Program-made: the position numbers and the translations under genes
Shown here: one piece after another, positions 5,464-8,323 of the stretch
How positions within the stretch are numbered: the first letter of the stretch is position 1
How the letters are laid out: each line of letters starts with the position of its first letter
The notes under the pieces: model-generated
The model's input: only the letters and a program-made list of their open reading frames with translations
The model's database searches: none
Told to the model about the DNA's origin: nothing
Assembly: GCA_005792805.1 (NCBI GenBank)
Contig: SXQV01000232.1
Location: 1 to 8,323 of the forward strand
Direction: 5' to 3'
DNA from: Methylococcaceae bacterium
Lineage (GTDB): Bacteria > Pseudomonadota > Gammaproteobacteria > Methylococcales > Methylococcaceae
DNA length: 8,323 bases

Positions 5464-6225
5464 TTATCCCTCCTGATAAGCTGGTTCAAAGCTTCTGGGA
5501 TAAAACGGCCAGCGGCCGACATGGAGATATTTCCGGATCGGGGATTTGATGACGGAAAGGCACAGCGCGATGGAGAACAGACACCAGACCGCAGCGTACT
5601 CATTCGGGTCACGGGTTGTGAGGATCGACAGCAGTGGCCCCATGACCAGGTGAAATGCCACAAAACGCCAAGAGCCGTAAATGACCGGCATCACAAACGC
5701 GACGAGAATGTAGGTGATGCCGTGCAATCCGTACAGAAAGCCGGGGATGATGCCAGTCAGATCCATCATCAGGCCATTCAGCGGCAACTGCCAGGCAATA
5801 TGCCAGTCTCCCGAAACGGAGCAGGCCTGTGTGCCGCAGAACGCTTCAATCCCGACCAGGCATTTCCCGGCCCAGGCAAACGGGTACATCTTGACCAGCA
5901 TAGCAATGGCGCCGACGGCACAGACCGTATACACCGCCGTGCTGATTTTCTTTTTGACGTCGTCGGGGATGAAGTACATGGCCACCATGTTCACGAAGAA
6001 CGGCTGGAAGGCGATATGGATGTACCCAAAGAGCGTAAGTATCTGATTTGGCGGCGAGTCGCAGAGATTGATGTAAACGTAGGTGGCGGCCTGTAGTAGT
6101 TCCATGCAGGCAAAATAGGTGAGTGGAATCCACAGTTCCTTCGATTCACCTTTGTAAGCCACATAGGCCGCCGTACCAAAGCCGATGGTGGCCAATACGG
6201 CCGATGCTTCACCGCTCCAACACAT
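5464..6225 (-). CDS. MCWS-type multi-pass membrane protein (DUF5765-like), function unknown
   Basis: A 253-residue integral membrane protein that opens with MCWSGEAS, the signature of a poorly characterised family (DUF5765, from memory). I count about seven hydrophobic segments: roughly 9-24, 31-52, 63-86, 95-113, 147-190 (probably two), 193-210 and 217-235. Polar and aromatic residues within the membrane parts stand out: Glu42 and Gln45 (FACMELLQA), His70 and Gln74 (GYIHIAFQP), and a later YGLHGITY. A loop at 120-146 carries C122, C130, C135 and a histidine (DWHIAWQ), which could hold a disulfide or a metal. The ATG at 6223-6225 is well supported by GAGGAG seven bases upstream. It appears to be transcribed alone, between ubiA and the intergenic inverted repeat. 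It could be a sensor, transporter or membrane enzyme; nothing here decides among them. Confidence 0.85.
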   Translation of the reverse strand: MCWSGEASAVLATIGFGTAAYVAYKGESKELWIPLTYFACMELLQAATYVYINLCDSPPNQILTLFGYIHIAFQPFFVNMVAMYFIPDDVKKKISTAVYTVCAVGAIAMLVKMYPFAWAGKCLVGIEAFCGTQACSVSGDWHIAWQLPLNGLMMDLTGIIPGFLYGLHGITYILVAFVMPVIYGSWRFVAFHLVMGPLLSILTTRDPNEYAAVWCLFSIALCLSVIKSPIRKYLHVGRWPFYPRSFEPAYQEG

Positions 6226-6313
6226 GGTTTCTCTCCTCTTTAATAGTTTGTTGTTTTATTGTTGGCAGGCTGGACAACGCGGTTCTTCAGCGCTGTCACG
6301 CCCCCTTATCCGT

Positions 6314-6333
6314 CCGGCAGGCTACGCTGCCGG
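6314..6333. repeat. Hairpin CCGGCAG-N6-CTGCCGG
   Basis: A perfect 7-bp inverted repeat with a 6-base centre, in the gap between the ubiA stop and the start of the MCWS membrane protein. No T-run adjoins it on the minus strand. It may be a secondary termination or stabilising structure for the ubiCA transcript, or a REP-like element. Confidence 0.4.
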
Positions 6334-6408
6334 GGTGGGCGGGATTTTAACAAGAGTTCGGTCATTCACTCTTCCCTGTGAAAAATGCGGGTATTAAGAC
6401 AGCTCAGG

Positions 6409-6435
6409 CCGGAGTGCCGGTGGGCGGCACACCGG
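6409..6435 (-). terminator. Hairpin at the end of ubiCA, lacking a U-tract
   Basis: CCGG-A-GTGCCG pairs with CGGCAC-A-CCGG around a 5-base loop, giving ten base pairs with one A-A mismatch. It begins 11 bases past the ubiA stop. The downstream minus-strand sequence is CTGAGCTGTCTTAATA, with no U-run, so termination would be inefficient or Rho-assisted. Its core stem GTGCCG/CGGCAC also occurs at 138-153. Confidence 0.45.
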
Positions 6436-6446
6436 GTGATTGAAGT

Positions 6447-7331
6447 TCAGCCCCGCCAGGTATCCAGGACGATGCCGGCAAACACGATCGCCCCAAACCA
6501 GTGATTGTTGAGGAAAGCCCGGAAACAGGCGGATCTTTCCCTGTGACGGATCAGCCATTGCTGATAACCAAACAGGGCCGCGCCGCCAAGCCACCCCCCG
6601 TAATACCAGGATCCTGCTTCCGCCGCCTGGCCCACCGCCAGAAGAATCGCCAGCATTAAGACTTGCAGCAGGCCGATGATCAGCCGGTCATGCTGTCCAA
6701 ACAGGATAGCGGTAGATTTGACGCCGATCTCCAGGTCATCGTCACGGTCCACCATCGCGTACATCGTGTCGTAGATCAGGGCCCAGAGGACGGTGGCCGT
6801 ATAAATTGCCCATGCAATCCAGGGGACGTTGCCGGTTTGTGCGGCGAAGCTCATTGGCACGGCCCAGCCGAAAGCAATGCCCAGATAGGCTTGCGGCAGA
6901 TGGGTAAAACGCTTGGTGTAGGGATAGGTCGCGGCAAGAAAGGCACCGGGTACGGACAGCGCGACGGTAAGCGGGTTGAGTAACAGCACCAGACCGAAGG
7001 CGGCGAGGCACAGGATGACAAAAAGCCACAGCGCTTCACGTGGTCTAACCTCACCGGCGGCAATCGGCCGCAGGCGGGTCCGTTCAACATGAGGGTCGAA
7101 ATCGCGGTCCGCGTAGTCGTTGATGACGCAGCCCGCCGCCCGCATCAGGAGGGTGCCGAGGACAATGACCGCGACCACCCGCTGATCGGGGTGTCCTTGT
7201 CCGGCGATCCACAACGCCCAAAGACCGGGCCATAACAGCAGGAAAATACCGATGGGCCTGTCGAAGCGCATCAGCCGCCAGTAGGCATCCAGTTTTGCGT
7301 ATGGGCCGGTCGGACGAGTGTTCGGGGTCAT
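6447..7331 (-). CDS. ubiA: 4-hydroxybenzoate polyprenyltransferase UbiA
   Basis: A membrane prenyltransferase that joins a polyprenyl chain to C3 of 4-hydroxybenzoate, the second committed step of ubiquinone synthesis, in the inner membrane. The protein is 294 residues from the chosen ATG, the usual family length (about 290). Both Mg-diphosphate motifs are intact: the first at 71-85 (NDYADRDFDPHVERT) and the second at 188-199 (DTMYAMVDRDDD). The LMRFDRPIGIFLLLWP segment (20-35) is typical, and about eight to nine hydrophobic helices follow. I chose ATG 7329-7331 over a TTG five codons upstream because the TTG overlaps the end of ubiC and lacks a ribosome binding site, while the ATG follows the ubiC TGA after two bases (TGAGCATG) with GTGAG close by, implying translational coupling. 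UbiC supplies its aromatic substrate. Confidence 0.96.
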   Translation of the reverse strand: MTPNTRPTGPYAKLDAYWRLMRFDRPIGIFLLLWPGLWALWIAGQGHPDQRVVAVIVLGTLLMRAAGCVINDYADRDFDPHVERTRLRPIAAGEVRPREALWLFVILCLAAFGLVLLLNPLTVALSVPGAFLAATYPYTKRFTHLPQAYLGIAFGWAVPMSFAAQTGNVPWIAWAIYTATVLWALIYDTMYAMVDRDDDLEIGVKSTAILFGQHDRLIIGLLQVLMLAILLAVGQAAEAGSWYYGGWLGGAALFGYQQWLIRHRERSACFRAFLNNHWFGAIVFAGIVLDTWRG

Positions 7332-7333
7332 GC

Positions 7334-7939
7334 TCACAATCTGCAAAAAAGTGATGGCAGGAAAAATTCGGCAACCAGAAGCATGTGCCCGGGTCCCAGG
7401 CTGTAAAGCGATCGGCGGCCCCAGACAGCGGTCGGTGGCCTTCGGCCGGCAAATAGATCAGGCTTCCAGTCGCGGTGATCGACCTGGGCCAACTGCAGTT
7501 GCAAACGCCGTAATTGGGGATTGGCAAAGAGAATATGCCCCAGCGGGCGGGAGCCCAGATTTGCCAGCCTCCGATCCGCGCCGCGCAGGGTTTTTGCCGG
7601 GATGATGCTCCGGGCCACCACGACCGGTTGCGGGCCGTTCTGGAGCGCCACTTCCCGGATGATCGCCCGGTGCCCCGGTTGCAATTTGAGCTGCCGTGCT
7701 TCCTCACTACCGGGTTTTTCCCAGGACTGTTTCAGTAGAACCACGTTGAAGCGTTCGCCGTACAACTGACGCAAACGTTGTGTCAGTGATCCTGGTTCAA
7801 ACAGCCATGAAGCGGTATGCGCTGGAATCCGTCTTTTGGGGAGGCTACCGTGATGCGCACGTTGCCAGCGGGGCGCATGGATAAAAAGCTGGCTACGAAT
7901 ATGCAAGTGGCTGCCCCGAAATGTGGGGCATTCTAGCAA
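7334..7939 (-). CDS. ubiC: Chorismate--pyruvate lyase UbiC
   Basis: A soluble enzyme that splits chorismate into 4-hydroxybenzoate and pyruvate, the entry step to ubiquinone. Resemblance to E. coli UbiC (about 165 residues) runs from SWLFEPGSLTQRL (44-56) to the end: AIIREVAL (92-99, Arg95 matching the product-binding Arg76), ARSIIPAKTL (109-118), RPLGHILF (131-138), WGRRSLYSL (173-181) and LLVAEFFLP (187-195, Glu191 matching catalytic Glu155). A short insertion (about 159-172) precedes WGRRS. The start is uncertain: the longest frame begins with TTG at 7939 and has no ribosome binding site. A second TTG at 7904-7906 would remove 11 residues and suits better if the TAGAAT at 7930-7935 is the promoter -10. 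The N-terminus is about 16 residues longer than E. coli's even then at least in part. It overlaps nothing and is followed two bases later by ubiA. Confidence 0.93.
   Translation of the reverse strand: MLECPTFRGSHLHIRSQLFIHAPRWQRAHHGSLPKRRIPAHTASWLFEPGSLTQRLRQLYGERFNVVLLKQSWEKPGSEEARQLKLQPGHRAIIREVALQNGPQPVVVARSIIPAKTLRGADRRLANLGSRPLGHILFANPQLRRLQLQLAQVDHRDWKPDLFAGRRPPTAVWGRRSLYSLGPGHMLLVAEFFLPSLFCRL
7930..7938 (-). promoter_or_regulatory. Extended -10 element, candidate ubiCA promoter
   Basis: The minus strand reads TGC-TAGAAT, an extended -10 (TGn plus a five-of-six match to TATAAT). No good -35 hexamer is seen 16-18 bases upstream, as is tolerated with extended -10 promoters. It overlaps the first codons of the longest ubiC frame, which argues for the internal start at 7906. 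Confidence 0.45.
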
Positions 7940-8220
7940 ATCCGGAATGGCACGGCTGTGTGTGGCGAAGGGAGGTTGAGCGTCGGCCCGGAGGTATTTT
8001 TCGCGGCCATTTCAAACAGTCCGTGTTCGATGGTGATTTATGCCAAGGATCCGGATCCAGGGAAACAGGCAGCCTAAATAACCGTCCTTGGTGGGCGAAA
8101 AACAATGGGAAGCTCACTCGCTCATCTTCCCGATGCGATGCAAAACAAGCGCTTGGGTGCTCTCGAACAATGGGAGCGACTGCAGGTGCTGGATGAAATA
8201 AGGCATCGCGTTGCCGGGTA
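7940..8220. other. Gene-poor stretch upstream of ubiC
   Basis: A long minus-strand frame (7893-8300) and a plus-strand frame (7921-8196) cross this region, but neither has a ribosome binding site, a recognisable domain or a plausible composition. A short plus-strand frame starts at ATG 8105 (MGSSLAHLPDAM...) and stops at 8220. It has no recognised family and could be another fragment of the disrupted material next to the Fic remnant. Confidence 0.4.
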
Positions 8221-8323
8221 ACCCCTGACCTGGCCAAGGCGCGTGTCTGGCAGTGCCATGCCGGTACCCCCATGAATGAACGACAGGTCAAGGTGCTCAA
8301 CCGCCTGCTTGATGAGTTTGAAG
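8221..8323 (+). pseudogene. C-terminal fragment of a Fic-family protein, runs off the right edge
   Basis: In plus frame 1, from about 8224, the translation reads PDLAKARVWQCHAGTPMNER and then QVKVLNRLLDEFE to the window end. This closely resembles the region after the catalytic Fic domain in the Fic/DUF4172 group, where LAKARFW, NERQ and VLNRLL precede a winged-helix domain. Fic proteins transfer AMP from ATP to target hydroxyls. The catalytic HPFxxGNGR motif and the whole N-terminal part are absent: the same frame meets a stop at 8194-8196, and no Fic-like sequence appears upstream in any frame. So this is a 5'-truncated remnant, unless a cell uses ATG 8272 to make only the tail domain. Without the sequence to the right I cannot tell whether the tail is intact. 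Confidence 0.68.

Noticed and set aside
5461..6096. A 211-codon plus-strand frame opposite the MCWS membrane protein
   Set aside because: It is the antisense shadow of a well supported gene, has polar and low-similarity content, and lacks a ribosome binding site.
7084..7707. A 207-codon minus-strand frame overlapping ubiC and ubiA
   Set aside because: It lies in another frame across two enzymes whose motifs are intact; its Trp/Arg/Cys-rich composition is typical of an out-of-frame shadow.
7893..8300. A 135-codon minus-strand frame upstream of ubiC
   Set aside because: It has no recognisable domain or ribosome binding site, and is antisense to the Fic-like segment, which has clear family resemblance.

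Overview
The window most resembles the chromosome of a moderately GC-rich gammaproteobacterium. The ubiC-ubiA pair points to ubiquinone-making Proteobacteria. The long (704-residue) secreted di-heme cytochrome c peroxidase-like protein resembles in size and motifs the surface-associated peroxidase (SACCP/CorB) group known from methanotrophs such as Methylococcus and Methylomicrobium. That taxonomic hint is an inference from one family. All intact genes lie on the minus strand; the only plus-strand coding sequence is a truncated Fic-family fragment entering at the right edge.

Layout, left to right. Positions 1-210 hold no gene I can support. A small secreted four-cysteine protein (283-684) ends in a textbook intrinsic terminator (211-239). 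Positions 685-971 are non-coding and hold a tandem operator-like repeat. The di-heme peroxidase (972-3086) follows, and upstream of it, in the same direction, is a secreted protein built from two copies of one domain (3246-4259). Positions 4260-4561 are non-coding and contain a 24-bp near-palindrome and an isolated terminator-like hairpin. A small Cys-cluster protein with a C-terminal helix-turn-helix-like segment (4562-5017) has a structured leader. Positions 5018-5463 are non-coding, with another operator-like site and a perfect 14-bp inverted repeat. A multi-pass membrane protein beginning MCWS (5464-6225) is next, then ubiA (6447-7331) and ubiC (7334-7939), which form a tight two-gene operon for the first steps of ubiquinone synthesis.

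The most interesting part is 1-5463. Two secreted proteins of unknown function and a secreted MauG/CcP-type di-heme enzyme sit together. Related palindromes (core GTGnGTGA-NN-T[G/C]AC) occur upstream of three separate genes, which suggests one regulator may control the locus. The secreted duplicated-domain protein next to the di-heme enzyme recalls the MopE/SACCP and CorA/CorB pairs of methanotrophs, in which the di-heme enzyme is encoded beside a secreted copper-binding protein, but I cannot recognise it as MopE or CorA. It is a candidate for a different partner. No tRNA, rRNA, CRISPR array or intact mobile element is visible.
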